Notes under the pieces: generated by a model | The model's database searches: none | The model's input: the letters and a program-made list of their open reading frames with translations, nothing else | Told to the model about the DNA's origin: nothing | Part shown: piece by piece, positions 7,766 to 15,888 of the stretch | How the letters are laid out: each line of letters starts with the position of its first letter | Position numbering within the stretch: the first letter of the stretch is position 1 | Origin: Asterionellopsis glacialis | Taxonomy: Eukaryota > Bacillariophyta > Plagiogrammaphyceae > Rhaphoneidales > Asterionellopsidaceae | Direction of reading: 5' to 3' | NCBI GenBank assembly: GCA_014885115.2 | Contig: WKLE02003240.1 | Location: forward strand, 1 to 15,888 | DNA: 15,888 bases | Position numbers and translations under genes: made by a program

Positions 7766-9639
7766 ATGAGTGATAGGATACTCCAATTGGATCGGCAACC
7801 TGACAATGTTGCATTGACAGCACTGAGACCCCCTGGAATCCCAAAAGCATCATCTATGTTAGGGGCGAAAACTACCATGACAACAGGACAACCGGCTGGT
7901 CATCAAGAAGCAAATGAGTGGATGGTAATTGGAAAAACAACAAAATTGTGCAAAGCTTTGGTAAAAAAAAAAACACTAGATACAAATTTCATCTTCAGAT
8001 TCACATGAATTTACCTTCATATGAAAATCAGACCAACTTTGTCAATGTACCACATCATCAAAAGATCTTCTGCTCTGAACTCTTCAAAATTGATTCAACC
8101 ACCAACATCTTAAAATGGGAAGATGAAGAGAAGAAAAACAAGTCTAAAACTAATCCCATCACAACAATTGACCAACTTCCAACAGATAAAAAGAATCTTT
8201 CAGATTGGATTTCATGAACCACTGCATCAACCGATTGTAACAACAAAAAAACTCTCAAGTTTTTCATGTATATTGAGACTTTGATTAACTATACTGATCT
8301 CCAAAAGAATCTCAAACCTTGGTTAGAAGTATTTGCAACCAAATTGTTGACAACAAATAATATTCTATTAGCTTGGATCAAATATAGCCATCCGGATTGG
8401 ACTAGACTTGATGATCTCCAAGAAAAACTTTAAGAGCTAATTATTTGAAATTCAGACAATTGAAAAAGGACCCGATGCCATCTTTATCTGGGCAATTGGC
8501 ATCACATACAGTCTCCAAAATGTGCAAGGCTATATGCATGCCATTCTCAAAGGTCTTTTGCAACCAGACACTGTACCTGAAAGTCTCAAACATGTCCACA
8601 TTATTCCCTTCAACCCAAACCCAGGAATTGTATCAAATGCTGAACTAATTAAACTCGTCTGGGATCATGATAATCTCATGACGCAACTAAGAAAAAAGGG
8701 TTTGCTGATATTACAACACCTGAACCTATAAAGGAAAAAGGAAATGGATGAACATGCAGAAACACAGGCTACGTGCACCCTTCAGGAATATCTTCTATCT
8801 CAAAAGAACACCATTAAACATAAACTATTTCATTTGGTAGAAAGTCATGGAAGAATGGCTATTTAGTAATCTACAAACTACAACTCAACACGGCAGTAGA
8901 AGATTTCTTCAACAATCTCAGAGCCCATATGGATAACACATTTTAACAAGATTTCATTGATAAATATTTCACTTCCATTCAAAGTCATCTTGATGTAATC
9001 AACATTCATGACGACAACTCTGCAATATCTACTTTTAGCGCTGCAGAATCCTATTATCAAAGCATCAAGTCCCATGGAGTTTCATTCATGCCGGAGACCA
9101 AGACGACCAACTCCACAGCACCAAGTACGCAATCAGGCCAATATACCCCAAGAAAACGACTCCAATTAATAACCCTAGGGTATGGTGATAATGGATCCTC
9201 ACTTGGATCATCATCAGCACCGGCAAGGAATGCATGGAAATCACCCCCTAAAGTCAGTCAAAATCCTAACTTGTCAGACCTAGGAGAGATGTCACATCCA
9301 TAGCAACCTTAAAATCTAAAGTTCAAGCATGGTTTGATGATCTGAAAAAAGAATACAAGACAGATTCGAAAAACAGCCTTCAAAATTTCTTTTCATTAAA
9401 TGACAAATTATACGAAGTTACAAAAAGCAACTTGAAGTAATACAAGAAAACCATAAACAAGCACTTGAGGACCAACGCTTGCTATTTGAAGATCTCATTA
9501 AAAACAATTCAAAAGATCTTGTGAATCAAACAGTAAATCAACAATTTCAACTTCGAACATCCATTGCAAACAACCACACACACCAGTTGCCAAGGAGTCC
9601 CTGACCTATGCAAGAGTTGGCACTCTAGTCCATAAATAA
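7766..9639 (+). pseudogene. LINE ORF1 (copy 1), frameshifted
   Basis: ORF1 proteins of non-LTR elements bind element RNA. The frame starting at 7766 gives a low-complexity N-terminus to HQEANEWMVIGK, followed by an A11 tract (7963-7973) after which the protein continues one frame back. Then come LPTDKKNLSDWIS, a TGA, a helical part, and AWIKYSHPDWTRLDDL (8371-8418). Another frame has YMHAILKGLL and KHVHIIPF. Further on are NGYLVIY, AAESYYQSIKSHGVSF, a Pro/Ser/Thr-rich spacer and YGDNGSSLGSSSA (9181-9219). A likely coiled coil (IATLKSKVQAWF, then LEVIQENHKQALEDQ) leads to HTPVAKESL and a TAA at 9637-9639. These blocks occur in the same order in copy 2: LPTDK...WIS shares 9 of 13 residues. Several frameshifts and stops make it non-functional. 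I see no CCHC knuckle or RRM. Confidence 0.65.
7963..7973 (+). repeat. A11 homopolymer in ORF1 copy 1
   Basis: Eleven consecutive A bases encode Lys residues after the EWMVIGK block. The protein similarity to copy 2 changes frame across it by minus one. The run is followed after about 200 bases by the LPTDK block. Confidence 0.85.
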
Positions 9640-9777
9640 GAAGACCATCACACAGCACACAAATCATAAAATATTTACTTCACAACTAAACAAACAAACA
9701 GAAAATTCATATTCACATCCACACAAAGAAAAAAACAACCCCACAGCAATGAGATTTTTTCTTCATTAACACAATAA

Positions 9778-10110
9778 GCATATACACAAACACCAACCAA
9801 ACTTACAGACATATTTATCACATCACAAGTACTAGAAGCAGGTGTCATAGGATTAGCAGAGACCAACGCGAACTGGAAAAATGTATATCTAAAGGACAAA
9901 TACACCTACACCATCAAAAACCTATACAAGCAGTCAGAGAACTTCAATAAGTGGAAAACAACAAAGATCCAATTTTCAACGTCACAAATTCCATCAGTAT
10001 CAGATATACAAAGAGGCGGAAAGGTTACAACAACAGTAGGTAAATGGGTTAGAAAATGGGTTGGACAAGTTACAGACTCTGTATACAATGCTAGGCTAGA
10101 ACCATACTAA
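9778..10110 (+). pseudogene. LINE endonuclease N-terminal fragment (copy 1)
   Basis: After a TAA at 9775-9777, 110 codons are open to a TAA at 10108-10110, with no internal ATG near the start. It reads as the N-terminal part of an apurinic-type (exonuclease-endonuclease-phosphatase) endonuclease, which nicks target DNA to prime reverse transcription. The key block is VIGLAETNANW, with the catalytic-position Glu, followed about 45 residues later by RGGKVTTTVGKWVRKW. In copy 2 the equivalent blocks are VIALIETNIDN and QGGLLSW. The usual QN-x-NG motif at the start is not recognisable (AYTQTPT), and all C-terminal motifs (GDFN, SDH) are missing by truncation. An A10 run follows the stop. Confidence 0.6.
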
Positions 10111-10126
10111 AGAATAAAAAAAAAAT

Positions 10127-10318
10127 TTCAGTAACTCATCATCCTTAACTTTGTCTAAAGATGTGATGAAATACCAGCAACTTCTGAAGCAAGTAGAGTG
10201 TCAACCAAGAATTAAGGACCAAGCAGCAGCAAGCAACTACTACCCATGCAAAAAATGTAAGTTCCTATCAGCGTTGCCCTAATCTTTCAAAAGACATAGC
10301 AAGGAAAGTCAAGTATGA
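10127..10318 (+). pseudogene. Half zinc-finger coding remnant
   Basis: The frame is open from just after the A10 run and contains YYPCKKCKFLSALP, a TAA, then SFKRHSKES. Counting through the stop gives C-x2-C-x12-H, the first three ligands of a C2H2 finger; the second His is not there. The frame ends at TGA 10316-10318, which overlaps the ATG (10315) of the next ORF. The two may be parts of one frameshifted gene. The family is not recognised. Confidence 0.3.
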
Positions 10319-10620
10319 AATTTTTAGGGAAATCGTTTATTACTTCTCAAGAAGAACTAGATGAATTAGATCAACCTAACAGTATTGGCAACAAAGTGCT
10401 AGAAATGTTTCCAATAGCACCTGAAGACATGTGGATGTTCTGGAACACCTACAAAGGTGTAGTAAAAAATGCCATAACTACTAGGCGCAATGATATAAAC
10501 AATGCTATTCAAAAAGTTGTTGTTGCTATGTTTAAAGCTAATAAAGATAAGAAAACTCTTTACCAAGATAAGAATTGTCTATCTGGTAAAGAGCCCACAG
10601 GACTAAAACTACGTCCGTAA
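10315..10620 (+). CDS. Hypothetical 101-residue protein
   Basis: An uninterrupted ORF between two LINE copies. The protein is balanced in composition: EELDELDQPNSIGN, then VLEMFPIAPEDMWMFWNTYK, VKNAITTRRNDINNAIQKVV and a Lys-rich tail. The FW-x2-YKG then regularly spaced Arg/Asn/Lys residues look like an amphipathic helical domain, as in small DNA-binding domains. I recognise no family. It is preceded in an overlapping frame by a half zinc finger, so it may be the C-terminal part of a zinc-finger protein gene or a transposase fragment. It ends 45 bases before ORF1 of LINE copy 2. It is one of the few stretches here without an internal stop, but is short and may still be a fragment. Confidence 0.4.
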   Translation: MKFLGKSFITSQEELDELDQPNSIGNKVLEMFPIAPEDMWMFWNTYKGVVKNAITTRRNDINNAIQKVVVAMFKANKDKKTLYQDKNCLSGKEPTGLKLRP

Positions 10621-10803
10621 ATTCCTAGTACTACTTCTACCTTATTCAACGACAAACAGCCAACAATGCTCTCAGCCGATGCCAACGATGAGGAAGGCGA
10701 TTCTGCCAGTACCCCCAAGTCTAATAACAAATCGACCATCCAAGACTACTTTGCTTCTGGTGACCATCAAGAATCGTGCGAGTACACTCATATTTCGTAC
10801 AAG

Positions 10804-10818
10804 AAAAAAAAAAAAAAA
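10804..10818 (+). repeat. A15 homopolymer in ORF1 copy 2
   Basis: Fifteen consecutive A bases encode the Lys run in HISYKKKKK. Similarity continues one frame back after it. It lies about 195 bases before the LPTDK block, the same place as the A11 run of copy 1. Confidence 0.85.
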
Positions 10819-12551
10819 CAGCGAAGTCTCAGATTTAGGCAAAGAACGTACAACGCAATACAAATATTGTCCCTAAGGATGCCAACGGTGTTGTTCAAGT
10901 TGTGAAACTCCAAAAACAATTTGTCGAGGAAATCTACAACGTTGATAACTCTATCTTATTATTCAAATGGCAGGACTCAGACAACACGAACCCTCTCACA
11001 AAACCTTCCCAATTACCCACTGACAAAGAAAACATCGAAAAATGGATATCTGGAACGAACGCCTTTCACGGACAGAATCAATCCAACATTCTTAAATTCT
11101 TTCTCCTCATCGAAACTTCTATGCCATTCTCTACATTCAGGAAATCAATGCGACCCTGGCTTGATAACTATAACCATTGAATGTGGATTACAAAATTATC
11201 AACTACAAATAACCAAACTATGGCATGGTTGAAATTTGCCCATCCCGACTGGAGCCGTCATGACAAATTGAAAAAGAACCTGACAACAGTCATCATTCAA
11301 AACAGTGACCATCAGGAATGTGAAATCGACCTTCGTCCTCGCAAATCTCGTGTCGTCGGCGGCCCCAATGCTGTCTTTGCAGCATCATAAAATATTGAAA
11401 AATACATGGAGGCGCTCATATTAGGATATTCTAGCGGACAACTACCCACCCCCTTCAAACATACAGAAATAATCCCCTTCTAAGGAATTACACGTTTGGT
11501 TACCAACAAAGCCATCATCACACACTCAACAGAACATAATCAGATCATCCCACGCTCCATCTTTGGCTTCTATGACATCTTCACTAAACAGAAGACGGCA
11601 CCAACGTTCACAGGCGACGAAAATGAAATATCTCAACCAGAGGTCCTTTTTTTCAATCGATCGAAAGCCGCGGAAAAAGCGGATTCCTCGTCATCTATTT
11701 TGACTCCTACGAAACTGAGGTTATGGAAGCCATTAACAACCTTTGTCCCCACATCAAAGACACGTTCTTACCAGAGTTCATCACCACTTTCTTACAAAAA
11801 ATCAATACAAATTCAGCGCCGTTCTTACAATATTCTGATGATCAATCAGAAGTATCCCAACTTAGCATGGCAGAGACGTATTATACAAAAATCCTGTCTG
11901 GCAGCAGTATATTCATCCCACCACCAAAAGAACCCGCACAAGAAAATTCGGCTAACAGTACCACATCCCAACCAACTGTACCAAAACGTTCTTTTATCCA
12001 CCTTAATTACGGCAACAAAGTATCATCCCTAGGATCCAAATCAGCAAATCAACTCACTTGGGCGTCGGTTGGTAATAATAACAATAAGGACAACTCCCAG
12101 CACAAATACAAGTCAAACAATCTTACCTCTGACGATATGACAATAGCGACGATGAAATCTGAACTTCAAGTATTACTTGAGGATTCTAAGCAAGATATTG
12201 AAAAAACAACTAACAACAGGCAGCAATTACATTATTACGGAAACAACATGAAGATGCCCAACAAGTCCAAGCCCAAGAATTAGCCACCTATAAAAATTAA
12301 TTTCGTAGGGACTTACTCACAGAAATCTCTAACTGTATTCAAGTGTCAGTGCGACAGCAGTTCAATGCTCACCTCGAAAACAAAACCCCTATACAATCAC
12401 CGGTCCGCAAACTACCAAAGAACGACGACGGTGATTTCTCCACATCGGACTCTATCTCCGAATCATTATCCGGAACACCAGAATCAACCAATAATTCATA
12501 TCACACACCAGCCAAGATAGGGAAAACCCGATCCAGAACAGGACAGGGTAA

Positions 12552-12555
12552 ATGA
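12552..12555 (+). promoter_or_regulatory. ATGA stop/start overlap between ORF1 and ORF2
   Basis: The ORF1 frame ends GGTAAATGA (TGA at 12553-12555) and the ORF2 frame begins ATGATGAGT (ATG at 12552), so the two overlap in ATGA. Such overlaps let terminating ribosomes restart on the downstream frame; a UAAUG overlap does so in some insect LINEs. Copy 1 does not keep it: its ORF1 stop at 9637-9639 has no overlapping ATG. Confidence 0.6.
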
Positions 12556-15500
12556 TGAGTATTAAGCAATACTTCCAGGACTTTTGTAAACGCATTTCTA
12601 CCAACCACAGCATGATAGTTCCATCACAAATTCCAACTACTCCTCACAACAGAAACCTCACAACAAACACATCATCCAATACACAAACTCGCATACATCA
12701 ATTTGTAGGCAAACAACCAATATCATACACTCACCAATACTATCAACACATTGGCGATATCCTCCACGAACAGAAACAAGACCATATTCGAGGCATATAC
12801 ATCCAAAACATTAACGGCCTCCAAATTGAAAAAAATGGAGGAGAGCTCAATACCATAGCAACAGAAATGCAAAGAATTAGTGCAGACGTCATCGCCCTCA
12901 TTGAAACAAATATCGACAATACCAACTTTAAAGTAAACCATATCATCCATAAGACCCTTTGGAAATACAACTCCCACTTCAAATTTGGGTTATAAGGTAC
13001 TGACATTCCAACCATTACTCATTATAAACAAGGCGGCCTACTTAGTTGGACTCAAGGTAATTGCACAGGTAGAGTGAAACATTACACCAACAATACTCTT
13101 GGAAGATGGACTCATTGGCACTTAAACAGTGCAGCGACCAACATCCATCTATTTTTTGTGTATAAAGTTTGCGTCGATACTGCCAATACGGCCAGAGTGA
13201 ATACAATGACAGCGTTTTCTCAACAAGTATCACTTTTAAAACAACAACAGCAAGATAATAACGAACAGCCACAGCATCACTTTATTCAAGACCTTAAGGA
13301 ACTGCTCTTACAAATTACATCATACCTGACTTACGAACTGATGATTGTGGGAGCTTTCAATGAAGAATTCGGAGTCAAACTTAGAGGAATCACAACGATA
13401 GCCAACACGTTCCGACTACATGACCTATTCTATGAAAAAACGGGCGAGAGTCACTTCAACACCTACTCTAGAGGAAAACCTTGCATTGATTATGAATTAT
13501 GTACCCTAGTCATGCTGGACTCCACATTAGCTGCTGGATACGAACCATTTCACCATAGGTTTGCATTGGATCATCGAGGCATGTTCATTGATATTGATAC
13601 TCATGCATTGTTTGGCAACCCAACCTCACCTCTAGCTCCAGCACAGGCAAAAGGCATCCGTAGTTCCAATCGGAAATCCAACCGCATATATATCAAAACT
13701 ATGTACTCTCATCTAAATTCAAACAATATTGACAAATTACAGTCAAAATTGGAAGAAGTCCAAACCTTATATTTAGCTTGCAGAAAAAATCGATGCCCTT
13801 ATAACTCAAGCTGCCCGGTGCGCCAAAAAGAAAGCACAAAAACCAACTAGACCGCCACAAACCCATGAACTGCAAAATGAACGCTTAAAATATAACGCCG
13901 CCAGTAAACTCTTATCCATGTTTTGCAACCATCCCAACGATCATAAAAACATCAACTTACTGATCTCCACAAACCCTCATCTTCCGCAAATTCAAAGCAG
14001 GCAACAATGTGTCCCCTTGATTAGAAGTATACGCTGACATATAAAACAACTATCATAAACAGAAGCCACTAGATTCGCTAAGCAACTCAAACAAGAACTT
14101 CTCGATGCTGAAATAGACAATGACGTCAATCAAATAGCAGCTTTAAAAAACCTACGGAAGGTCCAAGAAAAGAAAGATATGTTTACAAAACTTTGGAAAT
14201 ATTGCAACCTAGACACAAACCATATACTGACTTCTATTAAGATCCCGTCTCATCCAACCTCTGACCCCAAAACATGCAAGGAGTGGACCAAAATCACCTA
14301 ACCAGCAAAAATAAATGAGTTTATACTGAAACATAACCAGAAACACTTTGGACAAGCCAAGGGTACACCATTCACAGTGGAGCCTCTCTCAGCTCAGATA
14401 CCCTTTTCCGGAATTGGTGAATTCTCTGATCTCATTTTAGACGGCCAATATGATGATTCTGAATTACCTGACATCACTTTGCTCTTCATACGTTCCTTGC
14501 AGCAACATATCATGCCTAGCCAAGACACTACTACAATTCATCTAGAAGCATTCAAATCAAAAATCAGGAACTGGAAAGAAACAACCTCCACATCTCCATC
14601 TGGCATACATCTGGGCCACTATCATGCCCTTGTCAAACCGCACAATATACCCACTTCAAAAACAGAAGCATATGCTGACATCGAACTTAAGCGTGCATTT
14701 CTGCTACAAACTAGACTACAACTTATTAATTACGCTCTACAACATGGATATTCCTACGACAGGTGGACACAAATAGTGAACGTAATGTTGTTGAAGAAAC
14801 CAGGTGATACCAGAATACATCGACTGAGAGTAATTCACATCTACAAAGCAGATTACAATCTTGTTCTGAGCATGTGTTGGCGCAACGCCATTCATAATGC
14901 AGAAGATAATAATATTCTGAATGAGGGACAGTTCGGCGGAAGACCAGGCTGTACGGCTCATGATCCCATTTTTATCAAGGAGTAGGTTCAGGAATATTCA
15001 CGACTAACCAGATATACGTCAATCAAGTTTGCTAATGACGCAACAGCATGCTATGACTGAATCCTCCCGTCTCTTGCGTCTATTGCAAGTCAGTCTTATG
15101 GTACTGATATATCGGTTTGCTATGTTATGGCGTAAACGCTGCTTGAAGCTCAATATAAACTCAAAACAAGCCTTGGATTTTCAGACACTTTTTATAAACA
15201 TTCAATGGATTCACCTATCTATGGTAGTGGAAATTCCCCCATCATCTGGGTATTTCTAAGTAGCACACTTTTTGACTGCCACAATCAAGCCGCATGCGGC
15301 GCTTGGTTTACTTCAATCGACAACAACTTCAACATGTCTCTCAGCATCATTGGTTTCGTTGACAATAGCACAGGATACTGCAACACGACACCCCCCACTG
15401 ACAACATCCAGCAAACATTCCACAACATGCAACATGACGCAGAATTATGGAACAACTTACTTTGGTAATCCGGAGGAGACCTGGAATTATCCAAATGCCT

Positions 15501-15888
15501 ATACCACGTGTCTGACTTTAACTTTACTCCTCAAGGAGAGCCAGTTCTACATAATCACTTCCATGGCATGAAAATATCAGTTCCTTCAAACACAGAAGCA
15601 TGCAATCTCGTCATCCATCAAAAATTGCCTTTCACCAACCACAAACCCCTAGGGTGCTTCAAATCACCAAGCAGAAACCAGACACAACAATTACTCGCAT
15701 TGCGTGAAAAAAGCAACAAACACCTTAAAATCGTACTGTCTCGCCCATTGTTGCATCACAAAGCATGGACATATTACTTCGCAATTTACCTCCCTAGCAT
15801 TGGGTCATGTCTCCCAGTGAGTCATTTTACAGAAAATGCTCTGACGAACATTCAATATAAAACAACTCGAGCACTCCTGGCGAAAGCA
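12552..15888 (+). pseudogene. LINE ORF2: endonuclease and reverse transcriptase (copy 2, partial)
   Basis: The ATG at 12552 overlaps the ORF1 stop. One frame runs to an A6 run at 13784-13789, then a second frame runs to the window end. In-frame stops lie at 12993, 14983, 15058 and 15466, with more between 14030 and 14300. Endonuclease: IYIQNINGLQ near codon 84, VIALIETN near 116, LGRWTHW, then MIVGAFNEE, where the GDFN Asp has become Ala, RGKPCIDY and ALDHRGMFIDID near 339. RT: PSGIHLGHYHA near 682, NVMLLKKPGD, HRLRVIHIYKADYN, GQFGGRPGCTAHDP, motif A NDATACYD near 829, PIYGSGNSPIIW, and motif C IGFVDN near 935 where FVDD is expected. Then MQHDAELWNNLLW and HLPLSIG-like thumb blocks (KAWTYYFAIYLPSIG). 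These proteins nick DNA and copy element RNA at the nick. This copy is inactive. Confidence 0.87.

Larger units (their letters stand above)
7766..10110 (+). mobile_element. LINE-like element, copy 1 (ORF1 plus truncated endonuclease)
   Basis: The copy holds a nearly full-length ORF1, a spacer of about 140 bases and the first part of an endonuclease, stopping before any RT. Block order and spacing match copy 2 downstream, so they belong to one family. The sequences differ at most positions outside the conserved blocks, so the insertions are old and independent. No target-site duplication could be identified by eye. Truncation at 10110 may be a deletion or the point where other sequence, including copy 2, was inserted. 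Confidence 0.7.
10666..12555 (+). pseudogene. LINE ORF1 (copy 2), frameshifted
   Basis: It starts at ATG 10666 with an acidic Ser-rich segment and KSTIQDYFASG, then HISYKKKKK encoded by an A15 tract (10804-10818). After the tract the homologous protein continues one frame back (10839 onward), with stops at 10836, 11178, 11388 and 11472. Blocks in order: VVKLQKQFVEEIYNVDN, LPTDKENIEKWIS, AWLKFAHPDWSRHDKL (11223-11270), YMEALILGY, KHTEIIPF. A second shift near 11647-11680 leads to GFLVIYFDSYETEVMEAINN, MAETYYTKIL and YGNKVSSLGSKSA (12008-12046). A third near 12240 leads to a Gln/Glu-rich coiled coil and a Ser-rich tail ending in TGA at 12553-12555. Length (1890 bp) matches copy 1 (1874 bp). A nucleic-acid chaperone role is expected for ORF1 but no known domain is seen. 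Confidence 0.7.
10666..15888 (+). mobile_element. LINE-like element, copy 2 (ORF1 and ORF2, 3' end outside window)
   Basis: A two-ORF non-LTR retrotransposon with an ORF1 of unknown fold and an ORF2 with N-terminal APE-type endonuclease and central reverse transcriptase. ORF1 and ORF2 overlap at ATGA. There are several stops and at least two frameshifts at or near A runs, and endonuclease and RT active-site residues are replaced. The motif set is close to what I remember from diatom and other stramenopile elements. The left boundary is taken at the ORF1 ATG; the 5' UTR and target-site duplication are not defined. The RT C-terminal region and 3' tail lie beyond the window. Confidence 0.82.

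Noticed and set aside
7642..7878. Minus-strand 78-codon hydrophobic frame
   Set aside because: Its right half is antisense to LINE ORF1 copy 1. The LINE C-terminal fragment to the left uses a different frame.
10113..10125. AATAAA plus A10 read as a polyadenylation signal and poly(A) tail of copy 1
   Set aside because: The AATAAA is created by the A run itself, leaving no normal signal-to-cleavage spacing, and no target-site duplication was seen. Kept only as an alternative under the truncation finding.
12723..13272. Minus-strand frames of 76-90 codons opposite the endonuclease
   Set aside because: Antisense to the endonuclease blocks IYIQNINGL, IETN and GRWTHW; no independent motif.
15285..15571. 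Overlapping frames on both strands near the RT motif C
   Set aside because: The phase carrying IGFVDN and MQHDAELWNNLLW is the real one; the others are shadows.
1..15888. tRNA, rRNA, CRISPR array or bacterial operon
   Set aside because: No cloverleaf-like sequence, regularly spaced repeat array or Shine-Dalgarno-led gene series was found by eye.

Overview
The window looks like eukaryotic nuclear DNA, AT-rich and packed with decayed transposable elements. I see no intact host gene, no structural RNA gene and no bacterial-type organisation. The Ty3/gypsy gag-pol and the ORF1/ORF2 non-LTR (LINE-like) elements carry motif sets I associate from memory with diatoms and related stramenopiles (gag with TGPAHYS, RT with YIDD; LINE RT with PSGIHLGHY, KIHRLRVIH-like and NDATACYD blocks). 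The host assignment is an inference, roughly 60% sure.

Layout. 1-352 (-): remnant of a C2HC zinc-finger protein with an acidic tail, cut by the window edge. 528-4284 (-): a broken Ty3/gypsy element read right to left as gag, protease, RT, RNase H, integrase, with a probable 5' LTR at about 4338-4810 holding a three-copy promoter-like repeat; no 3' LTR is visible. 4811-5217: AT-rich and empty. 5218-5530 (+): a probable two-exon remnant of a small cysteine-rich gene. 5590-6138 (-): unrecognised decayed coding sequence. 6850-7680 (-): the C-terminal tail of a LINE RT protein (C-x2-C...H...C knuckle and a KFRN-x3-HG block). 7766-10110 (+): LINE copy 1, with ORF1 nearly end to end and then a truncated endonuclease. 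10127-10620 (+): a half zinc finger and a 101-residue hypothetical ORF. 10666-15888 (+): LINE copy 2, with ORF1, then ORF2 (endonuclease plus reverse transcriptase), running off the window.

The two LINE copies share an unusual ORF1 of about 1.88 kb in each, aligning along its length but clearly diverged, so they are separate old insertions and not a recent duplication. Every element has in-frame stops or frameshifts and catalytic residues are lost in places, so none should be autonomous. Three observations deserve a second look: a long A homopolymer at the same place in both ORF1 copies, across which both change frame in the same sense; an ATGA stop/start overlap joining ORF1 to ORF2 in copy 2; and a triplicated CRE-like repeat in the putative gypsy LTR.
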